Assembly (NCBI GenBank): GCA_934643865.1
Contig: CAKUCX010000092.1
Coordinates: forward strand, 1-8,846
Direction of reading: 5' to 3'
Source of the DNA: an uncultured Kiritimatiellota bacterium
Lineage (GTDB): Bacteria; Verrucomicrobiota; Kiritimatiellia; RFP12; UBA1067
Length of the DNA stretch: 8,846 nucleotides
Positions 1 through 5,921 of this stretch are shown here, piece after piece. Every line of letters begins with the position of its first letter. The first letter of the stretch is position 1. The notes under the pieces were generated by a model. That model searched no databases. It was not told the DNA's origin and saw only the letters and a program-made list of their open reading frames with translations. The position numbers were made by a program, and so were the translations under genes.

Positions 1-1340
1 AGGCGTCGCTCACGCTCGTCCTCGACCGCGACCTCGACCTCACGGCGCAGTTCGCCCACGACTGGACGTTCACGCCCGCCGATCCCGAGGCGGCGTGGAC
101 GAACCAGGCGGTCGGCTACATCTCGAACCAGGTCTGGAAGATCCGGGTCCAGGTCTTGAGCGCGGCGGACAGGACGCTCCGCTACGGCACGGAGGCGGAC
201 AACCAGGGCAGCGCGTGGACGGACTTTGGCGAGGGGATGCTCGACTTGAACGGCTCGATCTTCGACGAGGCGGGAGAGAGGTGGACGATGACGGGCTACA
301 ACGGCTGGCAGGGGTTCCAGGGCCCTGTCGTGACCGTCCCCGCCGTTGACGAAGAAGGAAACCCGATCTATGGCCCTGACGGGAAAACGCAGCTGTCGGA
401 CAACAAGGTCGTCATCCCCCCTGCCCGCTATCCGCGCGCGCTCGTCCTTCGGGAGGACCTCCCGGTCTCGCCGGGCCAGTCGTTCAGGTATATCACGGGA
501 TCCGGCACGGCGCATAACGTCGCCACGGTCCCCAGCGTTTCCGGCTGGAACCCGACGAACCTCGTCTTCGAGTGCGCGGCGCTGACGGCAAACCTCTCCA
601 CGGATGCCTTCGCGGGCTATCAGCTCTCTGCGGGGCGCCTCCGCCTGCCCGGGCTTGCGCGCGCCCCCCAGGGCGGCCTTGTCCTGGAGGCGGGCGTGGA
701 CGTGAGCGACTGGCGTCTCGACGCCGTCACCAACATCGTCGGCGTCGAGACGACGCCATGGGGGTTTAACTACGGTCTTTTCAGCTCCGCCTCCGGCGTC
801 AATGCGTTCAGGGGGACGCTCCGTCTCCCGTCGCTTGCGGTCGTGCAGGCGAACGGGTGCTGGAACGCCCGGGGCCTGGAGGCCGTCGAGCTCGGCTCGA
901 ACACGGTCGTCACGTCGATCGGCACGAAGGCGTTCAAGGGCTGCTCGTCCCTTGCGCGCATCCAGCTGCGCGCGGGCCGGGACCTCGCGGTGGGCGAAGA
1001 TGCGTTCGAGGGGACGGCGGCGCTGAAGGTCCTCGCGTTCACGTTTGAGGCGCCGCAGGACCCGACGGCGGTGGACAACATGCTCGCGGGCGCGACGGAG
1101 GAGGTGGCCGCCTCGGCGGATCCGCCCGTCATCTACGCCTCGCGCGCGATGGGCTGGACGCGCGAGAAGATCGCGCGCATCCAGCCGCCGACGGAGGCGG
1201 AGCGTGCGGCGTGCCCGCCCTGGGTCGCGAACGCACCGGTCGTCGGCGTGTGGCAGACGGCGTCGGGCGCGCGCAGGGCCTGGGTCGTCCACGCGCCCTC
1301 GAAGGACGACCCGCGCGGCACGTACCTCTTCCTCCGCTGA
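1..1340 (+). CDS. Secreted/surface BspA-type leucine-rich-repeat protein, C-terminal part (5' partial)
   Basis: The reading frame is open from the left edge (first full codon at position 3) to the TGA at 1338-1340, so the start lies outside the window; the TTG at 156 is only an internal codon. About 445 residues are visible. The first residues (LTLVLDRDLDLTAQFAHDW) resemble the end of an InlB/Flg_new-type beta repeat. The region coded by about 800-1060 has BspA-like (LRR_5) repeats, with the signatures SIGTKAFKGCSSLARIQL and VGEDAFEGTAALKVLAF. Family members are exported surface proteins used in adhesion or ligand binding. No membrane anchor or sorting signal is visible; the protein ends GTYLFLR, like the GTRVIFR end of the gene at 3220. 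Its exact role is unknown. No terminator is seen before the repeat array that starts 18 bases after the stop. The LRR call is fairly firm; surface location is inferred. Confidence 0.85.
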   Translation, partial: ASLTLVLDRDLDLTAQFAHDWTFTPADPEAAWTNQAVGYISNQVWKIRVQVLSAADRTLRYGTEADNQGSAWTDFGEGMLDLNGSIFDEAGERWTMTGYNGWQGFQGPVVTVPAVDEEGNPIYGPDGKTQLSDNKVVIPPARYPRALVLREDLPVSPGQSFRYITGSGTAHNVATVPSVSGWNPTNLVFECAALTANLSTDAFAGYQLSAGRLRLPGLARAPQGGLVLEAGVDVSDWRLDAVTNIVGVETTPWGFNYGLFSSASGVNAFRGTLRLPSLAVVQANGCWNARGLEAVELGSNTVVTSIGTKAFKGCSSLARIQLRAGRDLAVGEDAFEGTAALKVLAFTFEAPQDPTAVDNMLAGATEEVAASADPPVIYASRAMGWTREKIARIQPPTEAERAACPPWVANAPVVGVWQTASGARRAWVVHAPSKDDPRGTYLFLR

Positions 1341-1357
1341 GCCGTCCGCCTTCGATG

Positions 1358-1886
1358 GTCCGGGACGACGCGCCCTACCATGGGTGCCATGGTGCGTGTG
1401 CATGGGTGCGGGCATGGCGTGTGCATGGTGCGTGGACATGGTGTGCATGGTGCATGATGGTAGGGGCCGACGTCCCCGGCGGCCCGCGTACACGTGTCGT
1501 CCCCGATGTCGTCCCCGTGGGCGCGGCGCGCCGGGGACGTCGCGCCCTACCATGGGCGCCATGGTGCGTGTGCATGGGTGCGGGCATGGCGTGTGCATGG
1601 TGTGTGGACATGGTGTGCATTGTGCATGATGGTAGGGGCCGACGTCCCCGGCGGCCCGCGTACACGTGTCGTCCCCGATGTCGTCCCCGTGGGCGCGGCG
1701 CGCCGGGGACGTCGCGCCCTACCATGGGTGCCATGGTGCGTGTGCATGGGTGCGGGCATGGCGTGTGCATGGTGCGTGGACATGGTGTGCATTGTGCATG
1801 ATGGTAGGGGCCGACGTCCCCGGCGGCCCGCGTACACGATGTCGTCCCCGATGTCGTCCCCGTGGGCGCGGCGCGCCGGGGACGTC
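1358..1886. repeat. Tandem array of 172-bp units with inverted 30-bp arms (array 1)
   Basis: This fills the stretch between the LRR gene and the IS. The word cgccctaccatgg recurs at 1371, 1543 and 1715, an exact 172-base period; the third unit has one extra base near 1840. Each unit holds a right arm R (1459-1488, 1631-1660, 1803-1832) and a left arm L (1522-1551, 1694-1723; degenerate at 1358-1379 and cut by the IS at 1867-1886). R and the reverse complement of L agree at 26 of 30 positions around the core gacgtccccggcg. Either R-L across a 33-base spacer or L-R across a 79-base CATGG-rich core could fold into a hairpin. The spacer itself holds a doubled tgtcgtccccg. No coding function is supported. 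It could act as a transcription stop, structured RNA, protein-binding array or mobile repeat; none is proven. Confidence 0.93.
1377..1393. repeat. 17-bp palindrome accatgg-NNN-ccatggt, repeated in every unit
   Basis: A perfect 7-bp inverted repeat with a 3-base spacer. It recurs in each unit at 1377, 1549, 1721, 8494 and 8667, and the window ends inside a sixth copy (8840-8846). The arms are invariant while the spacer reads GTG, GCG, GTG, ATG and ATG. It sits at the inner end of each left arm and could be the tip of a hairpin or a dimeric protein site. Confidence 0.85.
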
Positions 1887-1910
1887 GGGTGCAACGAGAT
1901 ATTTATGCAG
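1887..1910 (+). repeat. IS terminal inverted repeat, left (transposase 3' side)
   Basis: Begins gggtgcaacgagatatttat and continues gcag. It pairs with 3149-3172 with a single mismatch at its eighth base (a here, c in the other copy). Its AT-rich inner half contrasts with the GC-rich surroundings. Confidence 0.92.
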
Positions 1911-1928
1911 AGTCAAAGGGTTTTAGCC

Positions 1929-1955
1929 GCAGAGAACGCAAAGGACGCAAAGGCT
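1929..1955. repeat. Period-9 triplet repeat gcagagaac/gcaaaggac/gcaaaggct
   Basis: Three 9-base units lie between the transposase stop and the left IS end: gcagagaac at 1929, gcaaaggac at 1938 and gcaaaggct at 1947. Similar GCAGAGGAC/GCAAAGGAC strings are common as dispersed intergenic repeats in many bacterial genomes, by recollection. The third unit reaches the first base of the transposase stop. Confidence 0.7.
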
Positions 1956-2790
1956 CATGCCGCGCAGTCGACCTGCCTCAGGTCTCTGACGAGGTAGGCG
2001 AAGAACTCCTCGAGGCGGTTCGACTTGTGGAGGGTGCGCAGCGGCAGCAGCGCCTTCGCTCCCTTCGGCGACCAGAACATTCCTGACTGCTTGAAGCGCT
2101 GGCCGATGACGGTCTTGCAGCCGCTCTCGATGACGCCGGAGCCGATGAACCACCCGTTGGCCCGGTACTCGTCGTATTTCATCCTCCCGGCGTTGCCGCG
2201 GTAGTACCTGTACTCGCGCATGGCGTCCTTGCCGAGCCTTGCCTTCATGTTCTTCCAGACGTAGTCCAGCACGTTCCGTGCCTTTCCCGCCTTTATGCAT
2301 TCCGACCAGTAGTGGTGGCGGTACTTCCATTCCTTCGAGCCTTCCCTGATTCCGAGCCCGAGCATCATCGGCTTCAGGTGCCCTAGCGCGTGGTAGACGT
2401 CGAGGATCGGGGTCGCGAACGGGAAGTGGTTCCTCCAGACGGTCTGCAGCCACTTGCTTCCGTCAAGGGGTAGTGTCCCCTGCGGCTGTCCTCGTTCCAG
2501 AAGTAGGTGCGCTTGATCTCGGGAAGTTCGCCGAAGAGCGTTACGATCCTCTTGCCGTGGTTCCCGGCGTTGCGCTCCTCCGGCTCTGGCTCGTAGTCTC
2601 TCGCTGTCGCGGCTCCTGCGGAGAGAAGCTCGGCCATGAGTTCGCGGCAGAGTCCGTTCATGTCGTCGAAGAGCGTCTGTTCGAGCCTCGACGTGCAGGC
2701 GATGCCGTCGCGCTCGATCGAGTCCGCTGCCGCGTCGACCACGGACTGGATCTTCGCGGCGCCCCTCAGGACGAGGTGCGCGAGTTTTTT
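1955..2790 (-). pseudogene. ISKra4-family DDE transposase (ORF B), frame-disrupted
   Basis: Read on the minus strand from the -1 frame after the slippery site at 2784-2790 (KKLAHLVLRGAAKIQSVVDA) to the N-terminal block FGELPEIKRTYFWNEDSRRG. The frame then breaks at the CCCC run at 2467-2470 and resumes one frame back with DGSKWLQTVWRNHFPFATPI, then ILDVYHALGHL and IGSGVIESGCKTVIGQRFKQ. Candidate catalytic Asp is at 2399-2401 (ILDVYH) and Glu at 2126-2128 (VIESGC). In the family as I know it, a section of roughly 150-200 residues carrying the first catalytic Asp normally lies between the HYPLD block and the DGSKW block. Here they are directly joined, so an internal deletion with an out-of-frame scar is the best reading. 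A single lost C or an assembly error is the alternative. The protein would move the element by a DDE mechanism if intact. Confidence 0.82.
2759..2790 (-). promoter_or_regulatory. -1 programmed ribosomal frameshift site (A AAA AAC plus hairpin)
   Basis: On the minus strand the heptamer AAAAAAC (2790 to 2784) stands in the first ORF as agA AAA AAC, exactly the X XXY YYZ phase for -1 slippage. After slipping, translation continues KKLAHLVLRG into the transposase frame; without slipping it ends at the TGA at 2766-2768. A hairpin follows: GCGC-a-CCTC (2781-2773), loop GTCCT, GAGG-g-GCGC (2767-2759). That is eight pairs with one mismatch, its upper stem starting 7 bases after the heptamer. IS elements commonly use such signals to make the transposase fusion. 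Confidence 0.8.
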
Positions 2791-3095
2791 CTTGGAGCGG
2801 AGCCGGACGATGCGATCTCGTTCGCGTCGGCGAGCGAAAGCTCGAAGACGAGGTCCCTGAGCTTCCTGCCCGCGGCGACGGCGGCCTTGAACTCGGAGAC
2901 CTTGTCCACGGGAATGGAGAACGAGTGGTTCTTCCCTCCGCGCGTGTACTGGAGGTTGTGGTAGACGGCGGGCGGCCCGTTCTTCCTGGAACACCTGTAG
3001 GACGAGATCGTGCCCTGGACGGAGGGCGGGAGCGCGGCGATCTCGGCGAGGATTTCGGCGCGGGGACGGCTTTTTTCCGAGGGTTTCTTTTTCAT
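2766..3095 (-). CDS. DUF6788-like accessory protein of the IS (ORF A)
   Basis: 109 codons on the minus strand, from ATG at 3093-3095 to TGA at 2766-2768. The frame is open further upstream past the IS end, but this ATG (MKKKPSEKSRPRAEILAEIA) is chosen because it lies inside the element just after a good promoter. The middle, GTISSYRCSRKNGPPAVYHN and YTRGGKNHSFSIPVDKVSEF, followed by AGRKLRDLVFELS, resembles the DUF6788 domain often found as the first ORF or N-terminal part of ISKra4-type elements. The CxxC metal-binding pair seen in many DUF6788 proteins, as I recall them, is not evident. The start is lysine- and arginine-rich, which suits nucleic-acid binding. It can be made alone or fused by -1 frameshifting to the transposase. 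There is no Shine-Dalgarno sequence. The family assignment is moderate; the function is unknown. Confidence 0.72.
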   Translation of the reverse strand: MKKKPSEKSRPRAEILAEIAALPPSVQGTISSYRCSRKNGPPAVYHNLQYTRGGKNHSFSIPVDKVSEFKAAVAAGRKLRDLVFELSLADANEIASSGSAPRKNSRTSS

Positions 3096-3101
3096 GCGTA
3101 T

Positions 3102-3130
3102 ATTACAATATATGCGTATGCGAAAATCAA
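3102..3130 (-). promoter_or_regulatory. IS promoter, apparently leaderless start for ORF A
   Basis: On the minus strand, TTGATT (3130-3125), a 17-base spacer and TGTAAT (3107-3102) fit sigma-70-type boxes with 4/6 and 5/6 matches. Only six bases separate the -10 box from the ATG at 3095, so the transcript would begin at or next to the start codon. Confidence 0.55.
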
Positions 3131-3148
3131 GCGGAAAATGTGGGGTGC

Positions 3149-3172
3149 CTGCATAAATATCTCGGTGCACCC
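3149..3172 (-). repeat. IS terminal inverted repeat, right (transposase 5' side)
   Basis: Read on the minus strand it begins gggtgcaccgagatatttat, one mismatch from the left copy at 1887-1910. It is upstream of the transposase promoter. Its outer edge lies 11 bases before the -35 box of the plus-strand gene at 3220. Confidence 0.92.
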
Positions 3173-3183
3173 AATCGCACCCC

Positions 3184-3212
3184 TTTACGCCTGGCCCGTT
3201 TTGTGGTATTCT
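3184..3212 (+). promoter_or_regulatory. Promoter of the secreted beta-helix/PA14-like gene
   Basis: TTTACG (3184-3189), a 17-base spacer and TATTCT (3207-3212). The -10 region with its following bases (TATTCTAAA) matches TATGCTAAA before the gene at 5922. The ATG at 3220 is only seven bases after the -10 box, so the message would be leaderless unless the ATG at 3262 is the true start. Confidence 0.5.
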
Positions 3213-3219
3213 AAACCGC

Positions 3220-5676
3220 ATGAAAATCGATTCCATTGCGGTCTGTTTGCGTAGTTTCGGAATGCGCCTTCTCGTGTTTGCGGGGGTGGGGGCTTTCTGT
3301 CTGACGGCAGGGGCGGCGCCGATCTATACGGTGACGCTGCCAAATGGCGCCACGAATACGCTGGCCGAGGCGTTCGCGAACGGCTATGTGACGAGCAGCG
3401 AGGGCGCTGCGACTCAGGAGGGCCTCAATGCGGCCGAAGACCTGCGCGTGACAGGAGGAGGTCGTCTCGAAATCAACGAAGACCTCAAGGGCGCGGGCTT
3501 CGCGGGCGAGGTGCACGTACTTCCGGGAGCCATTCTGCGACTTACCGCGAATGGTGCGCTGGGCGACACGGCCCATGGCACGTTCGTTGAAGACGGTGCA
3601 ACGCTCGAGACGGAATGTCTCGACACGTCAGCCCAGAGCAAGCTCGACTTCGCGGGCGAGGAGCTCTCCTTCGCCGGTACGGGCGTCGACGGAGTCGGCG
3701 CGCTCGTCGCCCGCACGCCGAGCACCTATGAGCGCAACGGCGTCTGGGGCGGCACGATCCTCACGATGACGGGCGATGCGACGATCACGCAGGTGGGTCA
3801 GTACCAGGATTTCCCCAACAACAGCGCGAACAATTCGCTCGACATGAATGGGCACACGCTGACGCTGTACGACACCGACAATGCCGGGGAATTCTGCTTT
3901 CGCGCCGTCATCAAGAATCCCGGACACATTGTGATCAAGAATGCACAGGTGTCGATGAACGACTATGCCAACCTGGCCGGCGACGCGTCGAATACCCTTA
4001 CTGTCACGGATTCTGGGCGTCTGGATCTCTATTCCAATACCACGGTCGGGAAGAAGAAATGGACGCTGCGTGTCTCCGAGACGTGTATGCAGTCGATGGT
4101 CGTTCAGACGACGAGCAACGGCGGCATCTGGGATGGTCCCATTGTTGCCGCGCGCAGTCTCGTGGTGGGCATGCAGGGGCAGGGGTCGTATTTCAACAAG
4201 TCAAAATTGAGAGGCCCCATCACGGCCGAGAAAGCGTTCGCCATCTGTCGGCGTACTGCGAATCCGCCGCAGATTCCGGATGTGGAACTGCATTCTCCCC
4301 AGAACTCCTTTGCGCGGGGATTGGCCTTGACCAACGTCAATCTGAAGGTGATGGCGAATGGCGCTTTGCCGGTCTCGATGGGAACGGGCGTTCTTACGGC
4401 AAATAATGTCGCATTTACTTTCGAGAACGCGGACAAGGAACAGACCTGGAGCCTGCCCCAGATGACTGTGGCCGGAGAGGTCTCGATTGGTGATCATGCG
4501 GGTACCTGGGCGGGCATCGTCAAGTCGGCGGGCGCCACGTTGACCTGCTCGGCCGACGCGCCGTCGTTCTCGAACCTCGATCTGGAGACAGGAACGATGT
4601 CCCTCGCCGAGCCGAACGCGAACTTCAACGCCGGTCTCTACGAAGGGTGGCGTGCCTACGCCTATTGGCACAAGGATAAACATGACGAATTCACGGACGA
4701 GATGATGAACGTCTACAAGGCGAATGCCCATAGCGACAACGCGGACAACAACGCGACCAACGGGGTAACGCTCGGCGTGCGTCTCGCCTACGAGAGCCAG
4801 ACGTTTGACGATCGGGTGCCCAATGAGTACGGTACACTCGTGCAGGCGGATGGTTACGCCGTCAACTACCAGGGCTACATTTGGAATCCCGACCCGACAA
4901 ACGTGACCTGGTCCTTTGCAGGCTCGGAACGGACGGTGTCGACTCTGTGGATTAATGGAAAAAGTGTGTATGGTCGTCAGGGTTCGGATGCGCTGTTGCA
5001 CGGCAATGCGACATTGAGCCCGGGTGCAAACACGTTTTGGTGGCGAATCGGCGTGAGCGGTCGCACGGTAGGACCCAATAATACGGCGACCTGGACCGAC
5101 CCGACGAAGAAGGGGCTTGTGTATGACCGTCTGGGACGTGACTCGGGAAATTCGGACGACTATGAGCGGTTGATTAATTCGGAAGACGGCAACCTCTTCA
5201 CTCTGACCGATCCGTCGACGCCGGCCTATGCGGCGCTGAAGGAGCGGACGACGGTTCGGCGCATGGAGCGTCTGAGCGGGACGGTGGGAGCCATCCTGGA
5301 AGCGCCCAGCCGTCAGCTGATCGTGCGTATGCTGAAGGGATGCCCCGAGGTGAAGACCGCCAGTTCCTGGCTTGCCGAGGCGGGGCTCTTTGTGACGGAG
5401 TCCTTCATGGCCCACGCGTCCGACCTGGCGGCGGGACACGGCCTTGTCACGGATGGCAAACTCGATTTCGCTGAAGGCTGCACGTTTGCGCTCGAAGGCG
5501 AATTTGACGCGCTCAAGGGCAGGACGAGCGTGGTGGCGACGGCGGCGAAGGGCATTCAGGGACTCCCGGTCGTGACGGGCGATGTCGCCGCGCAGTTCCG
5601 TCTGGTCAAATCCGAGGACGGCAAGACGCTGTCCCTCGAATACATCCCCAACGGCACCCGCGTCATCTTCCGCTGA
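3220..5676 (+). CDS. Secreted beta-helix-like protein with PA14-like domain
   Basis: 818 codons. The N-terminus is a signal peptide (core RLLVFAGVGAFCLTAGAAPI, cleavage near residues 32-33), so the product is exported. The ATG at 3220 has no Shine-Dalgarno sequence; the ATG at 3262 (residue 15) would give a shorter, more typical signal peptide with a 40-base leader. Residues about 34-465 are Gly/Thr/Asn-rich short beta repeats (such as DMNGHTLTLYDTDN and GDASNTLTVTDSGRLDLYSN), typical of right-handed beta-helix or autotransporter-like passengers. Residues about 472-662 look PA14-like: GLYEGWRAY, NVTWSFAGSERTVSTLWING, then GLVYDRLGRDSGNSDDYERL; this fold binds glycans in many surface proteins. 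The C-terminal part ends SEDGKTLSLEYIPNGTRVIFR, with no barrel or LPXTG visible. Likely role: glycan or surface binding; an enzymatic activity is not indicated. The base composition looks less GC-rich than the gene at 5922. The fold calls are from pattern only. Confidence 0.87.
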   Translation: MKIDSIAVCLRSFGMRLLVFAGVGAFCLTAGAAPIYTVTLPNGATNTLAEAFANGYVTSSEGAATQEGLNAAEDLRVTGGGRLEINEDLKGAGFAGEVHVLPGAILRLTANGALGDTAHGTFVEDGATLETECLDTSAQSKLDFAGEELSFAGTGVDGVGALVARTPSTYERNGVWGGTILTMTGDATITQVGQYQDFPNNSANNSLDMNGHTLTLYDTDNAGEFCFRAVIKNPGHIVIKNAQVSMNDYANLAGDASNTLTVTDSGRLDLYSNTTVGKKKWTLRVSETCMQSMVVQTTSNGGIWDGPIVAARSLVVGMQGQGSYFNKSKLRGPITAEKAFAICRRTANPPQIPDVELHSPQNSFARGLALTNVNLKVMANGALPVSMGTGVLTANNVAFTFENADKEQTWSLPQMTVAGEVSIGDHAGTWAGIVKSAGATLTCSADAPSFSNLDLETGTMSLAEPNANFNAGLYEGWRAYAYWHKDKHDEFTDEMMNVYKANAHSDNADNNATNGVTLGVRLAYESQTFDDRVPNEYGTLVQADGYAVNYQGYIWNPDPTNVTWSFAGSERTVSTLWINGKSVYGRQGSDALLHGNATLSPGANTFWWRIGVSGRTVGPNNTATWTDPTKKGLVYDRLGRDSGNSDDYERLINSEDGNLFTLTDPSTPAYAALKERTTVRRMERLSGTVGAILEAPSRQLIVRMLKGCPEVKTASSWLAEAGLFVTESFMAHASDLAAGHGLVTDGKLDFAEGCTFALEGEFDALKGRTSVVATAAKGIQGLPVVTGDVAAQFRLVKSEDGKTLSLEYIPNGTRVIFR

Positions 5677-5690
5677 ATCGAGCACGCTCT

Positions 5691-5727
5691 GCCGGTCCTC
5701 GAACGAGACGGCAAGAAGTTTGTTTCT
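5691..5727 (+). terminator. Weak rho-independent terminator candidate after the beta-helix gene
   Basis: GCCG...CGGC (5691-5694 with 5709-5712) encloses CCTC-G-AA-C-GAGish pairing (5698-5707) with a small bulge. It is followed by the interrupted T-rich stretch tttgttt at 5719-5725. The hairpin starts 15 bases after the stop codon. The six-base gap before the T-run and the two-base loop make this uncertain. Confidence 0.3.
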
Positions 5728-5757
5728 GTACAGTTCTCGTGTCCCTCTCGGACAGCC

Positions 5758-5785
5758 AAAGTCGAATGTCCAACGTCCAAAGTCC
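5758..5785. repeat. Heptad tandem repeat aaNgtcc, four copies
   Basis: The copies aaagtcg, aatgtcc, aacgtcc and aaagtcc follow each other without gaps. Strings of this type (gtccaacgtccaaagtcc) occur as dispersed intergenic repeats in other bacteria, by recollection. It lies in the non-coding gap between the two exported-protein genes. Confidence 0.65.
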
Positions 5786-5787
5786 TC

Positions 5788-5812
5788 CTGCCGCCGGCAG
5801 ACAGGGGTCTGC
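5788..5812. repeat. Two overlapping, mutually exclusive small hairpins
   Basis: CTGCC-gcc-GGCAG (5788-5800) and GCAGAC-aggg-GTCTGC (5797-5812) share four bases, so only one can form fully at a time. No T-run follows either, so a simple terminator is unlikely. The pair is just 70-90 bases upstream of the promoter for the gene at 5922; a regulatory role is possible but unproven. Confidence 0.45.
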
Positions 5813-5880
5813 GCGGTGGCCGCTGCCGCGGGCGTCAACACAGAGCGCCAATGAGGGTGCTTCGCACAGAACGGCGACAA

Positions 5881-5886
5881 TATGCT
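5881..5886 (+). promoter_or_regulatory. -10 box (TATGCT) of the glycoside-hydrolase-like gene
   Basis: TATGCTAAA matches the TATTCTAAA before the gene at 3220. A start of transcription about 7 bases downstream gives a leader of about 29 bases. No convincing -35 box is visible (tgcttc at 17-base spacing is poor), so an activator or another sigma factor may be used. Confidence 0.45.
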
Positions 5887-5910
5887 AAAATCCTAGCGCA
5901 GTTGAACGAA

Positions 5911-5915
5911 AAGGA
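5911..5915 (+). promoter_or_regulatory. Shine-Dalgarno AAGGA deciding the start at 5922
   Basis: AAGGA is separated from the ATG at 5922 by six bases, an ideal spacing. This makes the in-frame TTG at 5916, which touches the AAGGA, an unlikely start. Confidence 0.7.
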
Positions 5916-5921
5916 TTGGAA

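Larger units (their letters stand above)
1887..3172 (-). mobile_element. ISKra4-like insertion sequence, 1286 bp, defective
   Basis: The element is bounded by 24-bp inverted repeats matching at 23 of 24 positions, both starting GGG from the outside as in the ISKra4 family. It encodes, on the minus strand, a DUF6788-like small ORF and a DDE transposase with the family block IGSGVIESGCKTVIGQR. A -1 frameshift signal joins the two ORFs. The transposase has an out-of-frame junction near 2467 and appears to lack its middle section, so the copy is probably unable to move by itself. The left end lies directly in arm L of the repeat array. The bases outside the two ends (gggacgtc on the left, aatcgcac on the right) do not form a target duplication. 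The right end stops 11 bases before the -35 of the gene at 3220. Confidence 0.88.

Noticed and set aside
1459..1551. Integron attC site
   Set aside because: The arms are 26/30 paired with no attC-type core sites, and no integrase gene is nearby.
1358..1886. CRISPR array
   Set aside because: Units are 172 bp with near-identical interiors rather than short repeats with unique spacers, and no cas gene is present.
1211..1997. Long open frames through array 1 on both strands (up to about 196 codons, rich in Cys, His, Trp and Arg)
   Set aside because: They arise because a 172-bp GC-rich repeat has few stops; the translated repeats shift frame between units, overlap each other and show no domain, ribosome site or codon pattern.
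3096..3236. Longer start for the IS ORF A (ATG at 3234-3236)
   Set aside because: It lies outside the IS, reads through the terminal repeat and overlaps the start of the opposite gene; the ATG at 3095 with a promoter inside the element is better.
4201..5880. 559-codon open frame on the minus strand opposite the beta-helix gene
   Set aside because: Its product is Arg/His-rich with no recognisable domain, while the plus-strand frame has a signal peptide and clear beta repeats; this is a shadow frame.
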